From positions 1,054,001 to 1,118,000 of the forward strand of contig JACKDE010000001.1 of NCBI GenBank assembly GCA_020633675.1: a stretch of 64,000 bases of DNA, read 5' to 3'. Position 1 is the stretch's first letter; every line of letters starts with the position of its first letter. Source of the DNA: Deferribacteres bacterium (GTDB lineage Bacteria > Zhuqueibacterota > Zhuqueibacteria > Zhuqueibacterales > Geothermadaptataceae). The notes under the pieces are model-generated. The model was not told where the DNA came from, ran no database searches, and saw nothing but the letters and a program-made list of their open reading frames with translations. Below are positions 26,353 to 36,732 of the stretch, piece by piece. Position numbers and translations under genes: made by a program.

Positions 26353-28920
26353 ATGCTTTCTCTGTCAAAATCGTGTCTTCTCATCTTATGCAGTGCTTTT
26401 TTCAGCTTGCCCGTCCATAATCCCGCGATAAGCCAGACGCGCTCACCGTCAGCCGAAATGCAGTGGCAACTGTTGCCAACAGGACGTCTGCATTATTCTT
26501 TGAATGGTACCTGGTATGCTGCAGGTGCGCAATCGACGGTGCAGGTGCCCGTGAACGTGCCGGGGATTTTAAGCGTGAATCAGGATCGCCGCTTAAACCG
26601 GGACTTCTTCATACCTGATAGTCTGAGAAACACAGCGATTGTTCTCCATATACTGGGTATCAATTACCAATGTCGCATTCAATTGAATGGTTCCCCTATT
26701 GCCAGCCACGCAGGCGGCTACACATCCTTTGATTTTGAGTTGAAACCCGAAGCGGTGCGTTATGGCGCCAACAACACGCTCAGCATTGAAATTGATGGAG
26801 AACTGACCACTCGAACAACCCTGCCTTTTAAACATAGACCGCAAGGTTGGCAGCACGAAATTGGCATACTGCGCGATATTTACCTCGAAGCCAGACCTGC
26901 CGTCGCGATCGCGGAGCTGCGGGTTGAGCAGCAGTTTGAAAACGAATATCAGGATGCCCGGCTCTTGCTTCAAGTCGATGTGCAAGCATTCAGCGAAATT
27001 GCGGATAGTACTGGCCATCAGCAGCAATTTGAAATTTACTGCGAAGTGAGTGAGAGCGACGCCGGGGCTCCGATTGCTGCAAGCGCACCCAGGAAGCTCA
27101 ATTTTGCTGGCGCTACGACCACAAGCGAGCAATTGGTTGTGGAAATTAAAAATGTGCAGAAATGGAGCCCGAAAAAACCAGCTTTATATCATCTTGAAGT
27201 TTTTCTCAAATCAGTAGGAGAGACTGTCGATCGTTTGAGTTTCCCGATTGGCATTCGCGAGTTTAAAGCGGAAGGCAAACGCTTTCAACTCAATGGCCAG
27301 CCTTTCTTTGTAAAAGGCGTGACCTGGCATGAAGATTTGGCCGGTTTGTCAGGAGCAGAGCTGACCAAAGCAATCGAAACGATTATTGCGCGCCTGAAAG
27401 CTTTGGGCGTCAATGTTTTGCGTGTGGTCGGGCATCCTCCACACCCTCAATTGGTCGCGCGCTGCAGCCAGGAGGGCATTGGCCTTTTTGAAGAGATTCC
27501 GCTTTATTATCCAAATGGCGTTCAGATGCAGAACGAACCAGTGCAGGAGTTGGCCGCTCAGCAACTCAGCGAGATGCAGTTGCGTGATCGTTTGCAGCCG
27601 GCAGTTCTGGCTTGGGGATTAGCCAGCCATGTGGATGAGAGCCAATCTACAACCAGGGAGCTGCTTGAAACACTCGCAAAGCAGGCTCGAAATAAGGATG
27701 CGCGGCCTGTTTATTATGTGCGGCGTGGCTGCCGTGAAACAGCCCCACTGTCCAGTGTAGATTTTGTGCTCAGTGATCATTTTGGCGAAACCAGGCCACA
27801 AATGAACATGCATTCCGATGCATTGCCGGAAGTACCGATTTTCGGTTTTTGGGCAGAAGGCGGGGAGATTGGCCGCAAGCAACAAGCTTCTCAGCGCAAG
27901 CGCAGTGAAGAAGAAGAACGTCAGGCTGAACAACTCGAGCGTGTTATCGAATTCTATCGCAGTAGTTGGCCGGATTCAGCAGGCTTTTTTGTGCAAAGCC
28001 TGACTGACTGGCGCGGCTCGCAACCACTGCTGGCGGCCGGCAGTTCCCGCAATGCTTTCATCTATCCCGGCGGCTTGATCGACAGCGATGGGCATGTTCG
28101 CATCGGTTTTCGAATGGTTTCAGCATACCATTTGAATGAGCGAAAACCACAGATTTCGCCAGGTAAAACCCAATCCAAACAGCCGATCGTTTTTACGCTG
28201 ACAGGTATTGTTGCCATACTGTTGTTCTTGTTTTTCCTGAACCGCGATAAAAAGTTGCGTGTGCAATTGCGGCGTGCGTTTGTGCATCCGCATGGACTCT
28301 ATTCCGACCTGTTTGAAAACCGCAAAACCCCTGCATTTTTAACCATCTTGCTCGGCGCTTTTCAGGGCGTTATCATGGCTTTGCTGATGACCAGCGTCTT
28401 TTACGTTTTTCGCGAAAGCATGCTTTTTGATGAAATCGTCAGTTTGTTGGTGATTTCATCAACAGTTAAACGCTCGGTGATTTGGCTGGTTTGGCACCCC
28501 GGCTGGATGATCTTTGTGCTCACCTGCTGCTATTTTTTCCTGATGCTCGGATTTGCGGTTTTATTGAGGGTGATCGGTTTCTTCTTCAGAAGCACGCTCA
28601 ATTCCTTTCAGTATTTTACACTGGTTTTTTGGACAGCGGTCATTTATCTTCCGCTGGCGCTGGTCGCGCCTATCTTTTATCGCTTGCTTCCGGACCCGGA
28701 AATTGCTTTCTATAGCGTGGTGGTTATCGCTATATTTGGTTTTTGGCATTTCATGCGCATGCAACGCAGCTTGCGAGTGTTTTACATCATCTCGCCCATG
28801 AATGCCCTGCTTTTTTGTTTGATCCTGACCGGCGCAGTGCTGGGCGCTGTTTTTCTTTACTACAACCAAAGCCAGGCTATTCTCGATTATTGGGATTACT
28901 ATGCTGGCCTGATTCGCTGA
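26353..28920 (+). CDS. GH2-like ectodomain fused to polytopic membrane domain
   Basis: After a signal peptide (residues 1-27) come the GH2 sugar-binding jelly-roll (about 35-180), an Ig-like domain (190-310) and a GH2 TIM-barrel start (FFVKGVTWHEDLAGLSG, ARLKALGVNVLRVVGHPPHPQLV). Where GH2 enzymes have the acid/base glutamate in an NE pair after LxWxLG, this protein reads A-W421-G-L-A-S-H-V-D-E429, so the catalytic NE is gone. From about residue 612 six hydrophobic helices form a membrane domain that GH2 proteins do not normally carry. It may be a carbohydrate-sensing or substrate-holding pseudo-enzyme; function is inference. smc follows 84 bases later. Confidence 0.75.
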   Translation: MLSLSKSCLLILCSAFFSLPVHNPAISQTRSPSAEMQWQLLPTGRLHYSLNGTWYAAGAQSTVQVPVNVPGILSVNQDRRLNRDFFIPDSLRNTAIVLHILGINYQCRIQLNGSPIASHAGGYTSFDFELKPEAVRYGANNTLSIEIDGELTTRTTLPFKHRPQGWQHEIGILRDIYLEARPAVAIAELRVEQQFENEYQDARLLLQVDVQAFSEIADSTGHQQQFEIYCEVSESDAGAPIAASAPRKLNFAGATTTSEQLVVEIKNVQKWSPKKPALYHLEVFLKSVGETVDRLSFPIGIREFKAEGKRFQLNGQPFFVKGVTWHEDLAGLSGAELTKAIETIIARLKALGVNVLRVVGHPPHPQLVARCSQEGIGLFEEIPLYYPNGVQMQNEPVQELAAQQLSEMQLRDRLQPAVLAWGLASHVDESQSTTRELLETLAKQARNKDARPVYYVRRGCRETAPLSSVDFVLSDHFGETRPQMNMHSDALPEVPIFGFWAEGGEIGRKQQASQRKRSEEEERQAEQLERVIEFYRSSWPDSAGFFVQSLTDWRGSQPLLAAGSSRNAFIYPGGLIDSDGHVRIGFRMVSAYHLNERKPQISPGKTQSKQPIVFTLTGIVAILLFLFFLNRDKKLRVQLRRAFVHPHGLYSDLFENRKTPAFLTILLGAFQGVIMALLMTSVFYVFRESMLFDEIVSLLVISSTVKRSVIWLVWHPGWMIFVLTCCYFFLMLGFAVLLRVIGFFFRSTLNSFQYFTLVFWTAVIYLPLALVAPIFYRLLPDPEIAFYSVVVIAIFGFWHFMRMQRSLRVFYIISPMNALLFCLILTGAVLGAVFLYYNQSQAILDYWDYYAGLIR

Positions 28921-29004
28921 CATCTGGTTTTCCGCTAATGCAAAGCAGCGTTCGGGCGATTCGTATGGGCTTTGGATTCTCGACTTGACGCAGGAGGATG
29001 GGAT

Positions 29005-32000
29005 TTGTATCTCTCACGTTTGGAAGTATTTGGCTTCAAATCATTTGCGCGCAAAACCAACATTGACTTTCATGACGGCATAACAGCGATTGTCGGACCG
29101 AATGGCTGTGGCAAAAGCAATGTCGTGGATGCCATTCGTTGGGTGCTGGGCGAACAACGGGCCGGCACGTTGCGTAGTGAAAATATGCAAAACGTCATTT
29201 TCAACGGTACACGCTCGCAGAAGCCGCTGGGCATGGCGGAAGTCTCCCTGACTATCCAAAACAACCACAACGTCTTACCTATTCAATATTCTGAAGTGGT
29301 GATTACGCGCAGATTGTTTCGCAGTGGCGAGAGCCAATATTTGCTCAATCAATCACCATGCCGCCTGAAGGATATTCTCGATTTGTTTATGGATACCGGG
29401 ATGGGATCAAATGCCTACTCGGTCATTGAGCTCAGCATGGTCGAAAAAATTCTCAATGGCAAGCCGGAAGAGCGCCGTCAGATTTTTGAAGAAGCAGCGG
29501 GAGTGACTAAATACAAGATCCGCCGCAAGGCGGCTTACCGCAAACTGGATGCGACCGAGCAGGATCTGATCCGTCTGTCCGATATCGTCAGTGAAGTAGA
29601 AAAAACCACCAATTCATTGCGCAGACAGGTAAACAAGGCCACACGCTATCGCGACTACAGCCAGGAGTTGCGACAACTGGAACTCGACTACTCCGCCTTC
29701 AACTTCACCAAAATTCAAAATGAGCTCAAACCACTCGAGGTGAGGTCTAAAGAAGTCATTTCCGAAAAAGAACAGATTTCCAGCGAACTTGCAACACAGG
29801 AAGCCGAGGTCGAAAAACGGCATGTCGAACTTCTGGAACTCGAACGGCAACTGAATGCACGTGGCAGCACATTGTCAGCTAACCAACAGCGTATTCGCGA
29901 AAAAGAGGAAGAAATCCTGGTCTGTCAGGAACGGATCAACGCGCTTAGAACAGCCCGGCAACGTGCCAGCCGCGAGATCGATGAATTGCATGAACGTACG
30001 GAAACCATTGCTGCAGAAAAAGAGGAGAGCCACGAACTCCTAAGCGAATTGCAGTCGGAACTTTCGGAGAGCGAGTCGAAGTTGCAACAAGCCCGCAGCG
30101 AGCTCAATAACGTACAGCAAATCTATTCAGCCAAGCGCGCAGAAGGCAAGGAGCAGGAGGCTGCGCGGCTGCAGCACATGGAAGAAATTGCCAAAATCCA
30201 ACAAAGCGAAGAACGGCTTCGTACTCACCAAAGCTTCTCGAGCGAGCGCGCTCAGGCAATAGAAAATGAACGCAACAAGTTGGATGGCCAAATCAAGAGT
30301 CTCGAGCAAAAATCTGATGAGATGGCTGCGCAAAAGCAAATGTTGACCGAGCGGGTCTCAGAGCTCGAAGAAGAACTTGCGACAACAAATCGCGACCTGG
30401 AGCTCGCGCGCGAGCAAGTTGAACAGAGCAAGGGCAAGATATTGGAGCTGCAGGGCGAAATCAAGGCGCGTGAGGATCGCGCTAATTTGCTGCGGAAGGT
30501 TTTGGAATCGTACGAAGATTATCCGGAAGGTGTGCGCTATCTGCTGCGCGGTCAGCAGCAACAGGCCGGTTACCACGGCACATTGGGTGATTTGCTTTCG
30601 GTCGAGGATCAGTATCGCCGCGCGGTTGAAGTGGCGCTCGGTGAGTCAGCAGTCGCGGTTATTGTGGATGGTGCGCGCAACGCTGTGGAAGCCATCGATA
30701 TGCTGAAAAGCCAACAAAAAGGCGCGGTAACCTTTCTGCCTATCGAACGTTTTTCGGAAAATGGCAAGCCGGCTGCACAAACCGAAGGCTTGCCGGACGG
30801 TATCGTTGGATGGGCTGGAGATTTGGTGCAGGTGAAACCAGCATTTCAAGATGTCGTCAGCGGGTTACTGGCCAAGGTACTGGTCGTCGATACGCTTGAT
30901 TCGGCGCTTGAGATTGCTCCCCTGGTCAGAGGAAAAAAGATTTCAATCGTTACTCTCGATGGTGAAGTTGTACACGAATCCGGAGCGATACGCGGCGGCC
31001 ATAGCGGTGACACGGCTGCGCATAAACTGGGTCGCAAGACCATGATCGAAAAGCTGGTCAAAGAAATCGCTCAGCTTGAAAAAGAGCTTGGCATCGCACG
31101 CGATGCGCTTGAAAAACAGAACGAACGTGTGCGGGATCGCATGGCGCGGACCGAGTCCCTTCAAGCCGAACAAAAGTCGAGCAACGTTTCGCTGCAGAAC
31201 GTTGAAATCGCATTTGGCCAGGCAAATGGCGATTTGCAACGCGCTAAAAATCGCCGCAGCGAAATTGACGAAGAACAAGCATCGCTGTCCGAGCAGGCTT
31301 CGACCCTGCGCAGCGAGCTTGAAAATATCCAGCCACGACTGGTGGAGCTGGCGAAAAAGAAAAGTGATATCGAAGCACAATATCAAGATTTCCAAAATCA
31401 GCTCATTACGCTCGAAGAACAGGTCAGGGAAAAAGAGCAGGCTGTACAAAACATACATCTCGATTTTGTGAAAAAACAAGGCGCCCACAACAACCAACAG
31501 CAAAATATCGAGCGCCTGATTCGTAACGCCAGAGAAGTCGAAACAGCCATTGAACGCCGTAAAGAAGAAATTGTCACTGCTCAAAATCAGAGCGGGGAAT
31601 TGGAAGAGCGCACGCAGGTTTTGCGCGAAAATTTGCAGGACGATTTTGCTGAGCGCAAGGAGCTGGAGGAAGTGCTCGAAGAAATCAATCGGCAGCATCG
31701 CGAGATCAAAGAAGTCATCGACGGCAAGGAGAAAGCGCTGAAGTCGGTCCGCAGCAAACGCGATCAGCTCTCCGATGACTTGCACCGCATGGAATTGCGC
31801 ATTTCCGAGCTGCGGATGAATGCTGCCAACCTGACGGAGCATATTCGTGAAAACTATGAAACTGAATTGAAAACGCATCCTGCGCCGGAAGAGCTGGATA
31901 CCAAAACCTCGGCTGAGCGCATCAATGACCTCAAGCAGAAAATCCGCGCCATCGGCCCGGTGAACATGCTGGCGCTGAAAGACTACGAGGTTGAAAAGGA

Positions 32001-32577
32001 ACGCCTCGATTTTCTCATGGCGCAGAAAGCTGACTTATTGGAGGCGGAGGAGAACTTGAAAGAGACCATCCGCGTGATTAACAACAACGCGTATGAGCGC
32101 TTTAACGCAGTCTTTTCCAAAGTTCGTGAGAATTTTATCGAAGTTTTCAAGAGCTTTTTTGAAAATGGCGCCGCAGATTTGCGATTAGCTGAAGATGATC
32201 CACTCGAATCCGAAATCATTATCGAAGCCAGTCCGAAAGGAAAGAAACTGGGCTCGCTTGCGCTGCTTTCCGGAGGTGAAAAAACCCTGACCGCCATCTC
32301 GCTGCTGTTCGCGATCTACCTGGTCAAGCCCAGCCCGTTTTGTGTGCTGGATGAGGTCGATGCACCACTGGACGATGCCAACATCAGGCGTTTCTCCAAT
32401 GCGCTGGACAATTTTTCTGACCGCACCCAGTTCATCGTCGTGACACACAACAAGCTGACTATGAACTCAGCTCGCCAACTCTATGGCATCACTATGGAAG
32501 AGCCGGGTATATCCAAAGTCGTTTCCGTGAAATTTGATGAAATTGCACAGCAAAATGCACCAGCAGCCACAGCGTAG
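29005..32577 (+). CDS. smc: Chromosome segregation ATPase SMC
   Basis: SMC organises and compacts the chromosome together with ScpA and ScpB (not in the window). The start is TTG 29005, with AGGAGG eight bases before; the TTG at 28972 has no site. The 1190-residue protein has Walker A GPNGCGKSN at 31-39, two long coiled-coil arms, a hinge at about 510-660 (YLLRGQQQQAGYHGTLGDLL to GEVVHESGAIRGG), the C-loop LSGGEKTLTAISLLFAIY and Walker B PFCVLDEVDAPLDDANI. Length and order are standard. Confidence 0.97.
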   Translation: MYLSRLEVFGFKSFARKTNIDFHDGITAIVGPNGCGKSNVVDAIRWVLGEQRAGTLRSENMQNVIFNGTRSQKPLGMAEVSLTIQNNHNVLPIQYSEVVITRRLFRSGESQYLLNQSPCRLKDILDLFMDTGMGSNAYSVIELSMVEKILNGKPEERRQIFEEAAGVTKYKIRRKAAYRKLDATEQDLIRLSDIVSEVEKTTNSLRRQVNKATRYRDYSQELRQLELDYSAFNFTKIQNELKPLEVRSKEVISEKEQISSELATQEAEVEKRHVELLELERQLNARGSTLSANQQRIREKEEEILVCQERINALRTARQRASREIDELHERTETIAAEKEESHELLSELQSELSESESKLQQARSELNNVQQIYSAKRAEGKEQEAARLQHMEEIAKIQQSEERLRTHQSFSSERAQAIENERNKLDGQIKSLEQKSDEMAAQKQMLTERVSELEEELATTNRDLELAREQVEQSKGKILELQGEIKAREDRANLLRKVLESYEDYPEGVRYLLRGQQQQAGYHGTLGDLLSVEDQYRRAVEVALGESAVAVIVDGARNAVEAIDMLKSQQKGAVTFLPIERFSENGKPAAQTEGLPDGIVGWAGDLVQVKPAFQDVVSGLLAKVLVVDTLDSALEIAPLVRGKKISIVTLDGEVVHESGAIRGGHSGDTAAHKLGRKTMIEKLVKEIAQLEKELGIARDALEKQNERVRDRMARTESLQAEQKSSNVSLQNVEIAFGQANGDLQRAKNRRSEIDEEQASLSEQASTLRSELENIQPRLVELAKKKSDIEAQYQDFQNQLITLEEQVREKEQAVQNIHLDFVKKQGAHNNQQQNIERLIRNAREVETAIERRKEEIVTAQNQSGELEERTQVLRENLQDDFAERKELEEVLEEINRQHREIKEVIDGKEKALKSVRSKRDQLSDDLHRMELRISELRMNAANLTEHIRENYETELKTHPAPEELDTKTSAERINDLKQKIRAIGPVNMLALKDYEVEKERLDFLMAQKADLLEAEENLKETIRVINNNAYERFNAVFSKVRENFIEVFKSFFENGAADLRLAEDDPLESEIIIEASPKGKKLGSLALLSGGEKTLTAISLLFAIYLVKPSPFCVLDEVDAPLDDANIRRFSNALDNFSDRTQFIVVTHNKLTMNSARQLYGITMEEPGISKVVSVKFDEIAQQNAPAATA

Positions 32578-32626
32578 CGCCTCTGCTGTGACAAGCGACG
32601 TCCTTTACAATTTTTGGTTTGATGAT

Positions 32627-34009
32627 ATGAAAAAAATGATGTGGTTGTTTGTGGGGCTGCTGGTGCTAGCGCCAGCGACTATCAGCGCGCAAGAAAGGGA
32701 AAGGAGCATCGACTACCATGTGCAGTCTGCTCAGTTTCGCATTAACGATACGCTGAATATCGCTGAAATCTATTTCAGTATTCCGCGTGGCAGTCTGGCT
32801 TTTGTTCGCCGCGACAGCCTGCTTGAAGCCGATTTTGAGATCACAACGCGAGTGCTTCAAAATGGCAGGGAATTGTCGAAATATAGCTGGCTTTCCAGTT
32901 CAACAGCCGATTCGCTCGAAGAAATTCGTGTTTCCCAAATGCTGTTCAGTATGACCAGCTTTCAGATGAAAGCCGGCAACTATCTTCTCGAAACCAGTGT
33001 GCTGGATGTAAACAGCCAATGGACCGGCAGCAAGAGCTTTGATCTAACCATTGAGCCTTTCGGGCACGACTCGCTGGCGATTTCGGAAGTGGAATTGGTC
33101 GCTTCACTTAAGCGCAGCGATCAGCCTGGGCGATTTCACAAAAATGGCTACCAGGTGATTCCCAATCCACGTGCCATGTATGGAGATGGCCTGCCGATTT
33201 TGATGTTCTATGCAGAAATTTACAATCTTTCCTATCCATCCGATGCCACCTACTCAGTGCATTACCGGATCGTCGACGCAAATGGCGACACAGTAAAATC
33301 TTTTCCTGACAAAGAGAAGGCCATAGCCGGGACATCACTGGTCGAAGCTGGCGGCTTCAACATTATTTCTCTGCCTTCAGGAAACTACCATTTCGTGCTG
33401 AAGGTGCGCGACAACCAGACAGGCACTTCCGTAAGCCGCAAAAGCGGTTTTTTTGTTTATCGGGCGCGCGACCAGCGCGTGGCCGATAAACAAATGAAAT
33501 ACGAAGCCATTATTGAAGCGATGAAATATCTCTACCGCGATAAATCCGAGGCTGATCTTGATCATGAGTTTGATACCATGCGCTGGTTAACTTCCGGCGA
33601 TCAGTCCAGGATGTACAAGGATTTGGATGTAGAAGCCAAAAAGGATTTTCTCATCCGCTTTTGGCGAGCGCGCGATCCGGATACCACCACAGTGATCAAT
33701 GAATTTCGCAATGATTATTTCGATCGTGTTCAATATGCGACCGACCACTTTGGCGGCATAAAGTCGGGTTACCTGACCGACCGCGGCCGTGTCTTGCTTG
33801 TGTACGGCAAGCCCGATGAAATCGAGAATTTCCCGAGCAGCAATGATGTGCGAGCGTATCAGATTTGGCACTACTACAGCATCGAAGGCGGTGTGAAGTA
33901 TTATTTCGTGGATATTCGAGGATGGGGCGATTTTGAACTGGTGAATTCCACTGCCCGAAACGAGCTTTCTGATCCGGATTGGCAGCGCTGGCTCAGCCCG
34001 ACGCGTTGA
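32627..34009 (+). CDS. Secreted GWxTD-domain protein
   Basis: The gene is taken from ATG 32627, which starts a signal peptide (MKKMMWLFVGLLVLAPATISAQ); an ATG at 32534 inside smc has no site. The C-terminal third carries the GWxTD domain: MRWLTSGDQSRMYKDLDVEAK, FWRARDPDTTTVINEFRNDY, GYLTDRGRVLLVYGKPDEIE and a final FVDIRGWGDFELVNST. The domain is common in KSB1, Calditrichota, Gemmatimonadota and related FCB-like bacteria. The rest is beta-rich. The role is unknown; it supports the taxonomic placement. Confidence 0.88.
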   Translation: MKKMMWLFVGLLVLAPATISAQERERSIDYHVQSAQFRINDTLNIAEIYFSIPRGSLAFVRRDSLLEADFEITTRVLQNGRELSKYSWLSSSTADSLEEIRVSQMLFSMTSFQMKAGNYLLETSVLDVNSQWTGSKSFDLTIEPFGHDSLAISEVELVASLKRSDQPGRFHKNGYQVIPNPRAMYGDGLPILMFYAEIYNLSYPSDATYSVHYRIVDANGDTVKSFPDKEKAIAGTSLVEAGGFNIISLPSGNYHFVLKVRDNQTGTSVSRKSGFFVYRARDQRVADKQMKYEAIIEAMKYLYRDKSEADLDHEFDTMRWLTSGDQSRMYKDLDVEAKKDFLIRFWRARDPDTTTVINEFRNDYFDRVQYATDHFGGIKSGYLTDRGRVLLVYGKPDEIENFPSSNDVRAYQIWHYYSIEGGVKYYFVDIRGWGDFELVNSTARNELSDPDWQRWLSPTR

Positions 34010-34155
34010 AGGATGTACGAACTGTTCATTATCGTACATATTTTGTTATGCCAACGGATACTTCTTTTTTACAAACGCCAACCAACCACCTTCAGCAAGC
34101 ATCCTCTGCAAATTGGCACATTTATTGAGCAATTAAATCAATTTGAACAGCGCTG

Positions 34156-35085
34156 ATGAATCGCAAACCACACTATTTTGCGTCCGGCACGCTCGACCGT
34201 GCCAGTCATCTCCGTACCGATACGGCCTGGCTTGAAAAACAACTCGCTGCGGCGCAGACGCTGTGGGTGCCGATGTGGAAGTCAAAAAATTACTTCTGCA
34301 ACGGCAAAACAGTCGAGCCTATGCTGCTGACGCGGCAAGATATCTCAACAACAGTTATCGATGATGAACAAGTTATTTTTCTCGGTATGAATGGCGAGAA
34401 GCCTTTGTTTGCATTGGACTTCTCGCATGCTGATGATCCACTCGAACTGGTTTCGGGTTGTGAAGAGGTGATTGTCGACGACTTGAAGCTGTGGGGTGCG
34501 GTGCTGCCTCGGGATACCGCCGCGCTTCTGGCCTATGCACGCGGCATGTTGCTCTGGCAAAAGCGCTATCAGTTCTGCGGCACCTGTGGACATCGTACCA
34601 GGGCGCAGGCTGGAGGCCACCATCGTGTCTGCGGAAATAAGGATTGTGGCGCGCACTATTTTAGCCGCACCGATCCGGCGGTGATTGTTCAAATAACGCG
34701 AGACGATCAAATTTTGCTGGGACGGCAACCAAACTGGAAAAAGGGCGTTTACTCAACCTTGGCGGGATTCGTCGAGCCTGGAGAGAGCCTGGAAGATGCG
34801 GTCAGGCGCGAAGTTTACGAAGAAGCGGGCATCGTTGTCGGCCAGATTCGCTACCACTCCTCGCAACCGTGGCCGTTTCCTTCGTCGCTGATGCTCGGCT
34901 TTACAGCGGTTGCGGAAAACACCAATATTCACTTAACCGACGACGAGCTTGAAGATGCGTGCTGGTTCACACGCGAAGAGATTCGCATAAAAATACGGAG
35001 TGGCGAAATGCACTTGCCATCCGATGTTTCGATCGCGCGACGGCTGGTAGAAGACTGGCTCGACGAGGAAAACAGTTCAATTTGA
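34156..35085 (+). CDS. nudC: NAD(+) diphosphatase / NAD-RNA decapping NUDIX hydrolase
   Basis: NudC cleaves NAD(H) into NMN and AMP and removes NAD caps from RNA. The 309-residue protein has the zinc ribbon C141-x2-C144-x14-C159-x4-C164, the NUDIX box beginning G204-F-V-E-P-G-E and ending EEAGI, and the NADH-pyrophosphatase motif SQPWPFPSSLM at 236-246. Length matches the family. It is followed 22 bases later by an ABC ATPase gene with its own CAGGAG site. Confidence 0.95.
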   Translation: MNRKPHYFASGTLDRASHLRTDTAWLEKQLAAAQTLWVPMWKSKNYFCNGKTVEPMLLTRQDISTTVIDDEQVIFLGMNGEKPLFALDFSHADDPLELVSGCEEVIVDDLKLWGAVLPRDTAALLAYARGMLLWQKRYQFCGTCGHRTRAQAGGHHRVCGNKDCGAHYFSRTDPAVIVQITRDDQILLGRQPNWKKGVYSTLAGFVEPGESLEDAVRREVYEEAGIVVGQIRYHSSQPWPFPSSLMLGFTAVAENTNIHLTDDELEDACWFTREEIRIKIRSGEMHLPSDVSIARRLVEDWLDEENSSI

Positions 35086-35107
35086 CGAACAATTCAGGAG
35101 TAGACAA

Positions 35108-35782
35108 ATGATCAAAATGCGTGGTATTATGAAATACTATTCTGCCGGATTCGGCAAGACTTTTGTGCTGAGAGATATCAATCTCGACATCGAACCGGGC
35201 GAGTTTATCTCCATTATGGGGCCGTCCGGTGCCGGCAAATCCACGTTGCTACATATTCTCGGCATGTTGGATGAGCCGAGCGATGGCGAGTATGAATTTC
35301 TCAATGAACGCGTGCACAAGCTTAATGAAAAAACGCGTTCTGAAATCCACTCGAATTATATCGGTTTTGTATTTCAAAACTACCACCTGATCGACGAACT
35401 GACAGTTTACGAAAACCTTGAAACGCCTTTGCTGTACAAAAAAATCAAAGGCTCGGAGCGCAAAAGTCTGGTCAGCGATATGCTGGATCGTTTCAATATC
35501 GTCGCAAAGAAAGATTTGTTTCCGAACCAGTTGTCCGGCGGCCAGCAGCAACTTGTGGGCGTGGCGCGTGCGCTGATCACCAGCCCCAAAATGATTTTGG
35601 CGGATGAGCCAACCGGCAACTTGAATTCGAAACAGGGTGAAGAGATTATGGAATTGTTCAAGCAGTTGAACAACGAAGGTACCACGATCATTCAAGTGAC
35701 CCATTCCGAGAAAAACGCCAGCTACGGCAAACGCATTATCAACCTGCTCGATGGCCGCATTGTCGAAGAAGCACCATTGTAA
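35108..35782 (+). CDS. ABC transporter ATPase, LolD/MacB type
   Basis: A 224-residue nucleotide-binding domain: Walker A GPSGAGKSTLLH at about 37-48, Q-loop FQNYHLIDEL, signature LSGGQQQLVGVARAL, Walker B MILADEP and the H-loop VTHSE. The signature carries Leu where most LolD/MacB proteins have Arg (QQQRV). Related systems move lipoproteins or peptides with FtsX-like permeases, but no permease lies beside it. It converges on a second ATPase of the same type, with a shared terminator between them. Confidence 0.9.
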   Translation: MIKMRGIMKYYSAGFGKTFVLRDINLDIEPGEFISIMGPSGAGKSTLLHILGMLDEPSDGEYEFLNERVHKLNEKTRSEIHSNYIGFVFQNYHLIDELTVYENLETPLLYKKIKGSERKSLVSDMLDRFNIVAKKDLFPNQLSGGQQQLVGVARALITSPKMILADEPTGNLNSKQGEEIMELFKQLNNEGTTIIQVTHSEKNASYGKRIINLLDGRIVEEAPL

Positions 35783-35882
35783 AGAGACCATTTTAAATAA
35801 AGCTGAAAAGATCAGATAGATTGACGCAAGATGAAGTTCGTCACGACGGCCGTCGCTTTTTCTATATTCCTTTAGCTCAAAT

Positions 35883-35923
35883 AAAAAAAGGCAAAACGTC
35901 CATCAACGTTTTGCCTTTTTTTT
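35883..35923. terminator. Bidirectional Rho-independent terminator
   Basis: An AAAAAAAGGCAAAACGT arm and an ACGTTTTGCCTTTTTTT arm flank a six-base loop. The A-run on one side and T-run on the other make it a terminator in both directions, serving the two convergent ABC ATPase genes. Confidence 0.9.
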
Positions 35924-35991
35924 GTGTACCTTCCGCCGAACGCACTTGCTTGGATACGCAGATAGCATTCAGCCGATTGGGAATATCAGAA

Positions 35992-36699
35992 TCACACGCG
36001 GAACTGCTCTTTGATGTTTTCCGTCACCACATGACCATCGAACAGGTGGATGATGCGGTGCGCATATTCAGCGTACGTTGGGGAGTGCGTCACCATAACA
36101 ACCGTAGTGCCGCTTTCGTTCAGCGTCGTCAGAATGCCCATCACTTCATCGCCGTGGGCCGAATCGAGGTTACCGGTCGGCTCATCGGCGAGGATGACTT
36201 TGGGATTGGCAATTACGGCGCGCGATACAGCCACACGCTGTTGCTGACCACCGGAAAGCTGCTGCGGGAAGTGGTTTCGGCGGTGCGCGATCTGCATTTT
36301 CTCGAGTGCTTCGTCGACACGCTTTTTACGATCCGAAGACGATACGCCGAGATAGAGCAGTGGCAGTTCAACGTTTTCGAAGACCGTCAGCTCATCGATC
36401 AGATTAAAGCTCTGGAAAACAAAGCCGATGTTTTCTTTTCGCAGATTGGCGCGCTGGCGCTCGGAAAAGCCCGAAACTTCGTGGCCGACAAAATGATACT
36501 CGCCATCCGACGGATTGTCCAGCAAACCGAGTACATTCAACAAAGTCGATTTGCCGCAGCCTGATGGCCCCATAATCGCCACAAATTCGCCCTCCTTGAT
36601 GTCGATGTTGACATTGTTGAGAGCAGTGGTTTCCACCTCTTCGGTCGTGTAGACTTTTTTCAGGTCAACCGTTTTGATAACATGACCGTTGCTATTCAT
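35992..36699 (-). CDS. ABC transporter ATPase, LolD/MacB type
   Basis: A 235-residue ATPase with Walker A GPSGCGKSTLLNVLGLLD, Q-loop FQSFNLIDEL, signature LSGGQQQRVAVSRAV, Walker B VILADEP and H-loop VTHSP. It is 33 bases downstream of the membrane fusion protein gene and belongs with it: this pair is the ATPase and adaptor of a MacAB-like or FtsX-type exporter whose permease is missing here. GGAGAAG precedes the ATG at 36699. Confidence 0.92.
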   Translation of the reverse strand: MNSNGHVIKTVDLKKVYTTEEVETTALNNVNIDIKEGEFVAIMGPSGCGKSTLLNVLGLLDNPSDGEYHFVGHEVSGFSERQRANLRKENIGFVFQSFNLIDELTVFENVELPLLYLGVSSSDRKKRVDEALEKMQIAHRRNHFPQQLSGGQQQRVAVSRAVIANPKVILADEPTGNLDSAHGDEVMGILTTLNESGTTVVMVTHSPTYAEYAHRIIHLFDGHVVTENIKEQFRV

Positions 36700-36732
36700 C
36701 CTTCTTCTCCTGTCGTTTATTTTAAAGTCGGT

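Noticed and set aside
35821..36564. A 247-codon plus-strand frame
   Set aside because: It is antisense to the ABC ATPase at 35992-36699 and has no family resemblance or ribosome site.
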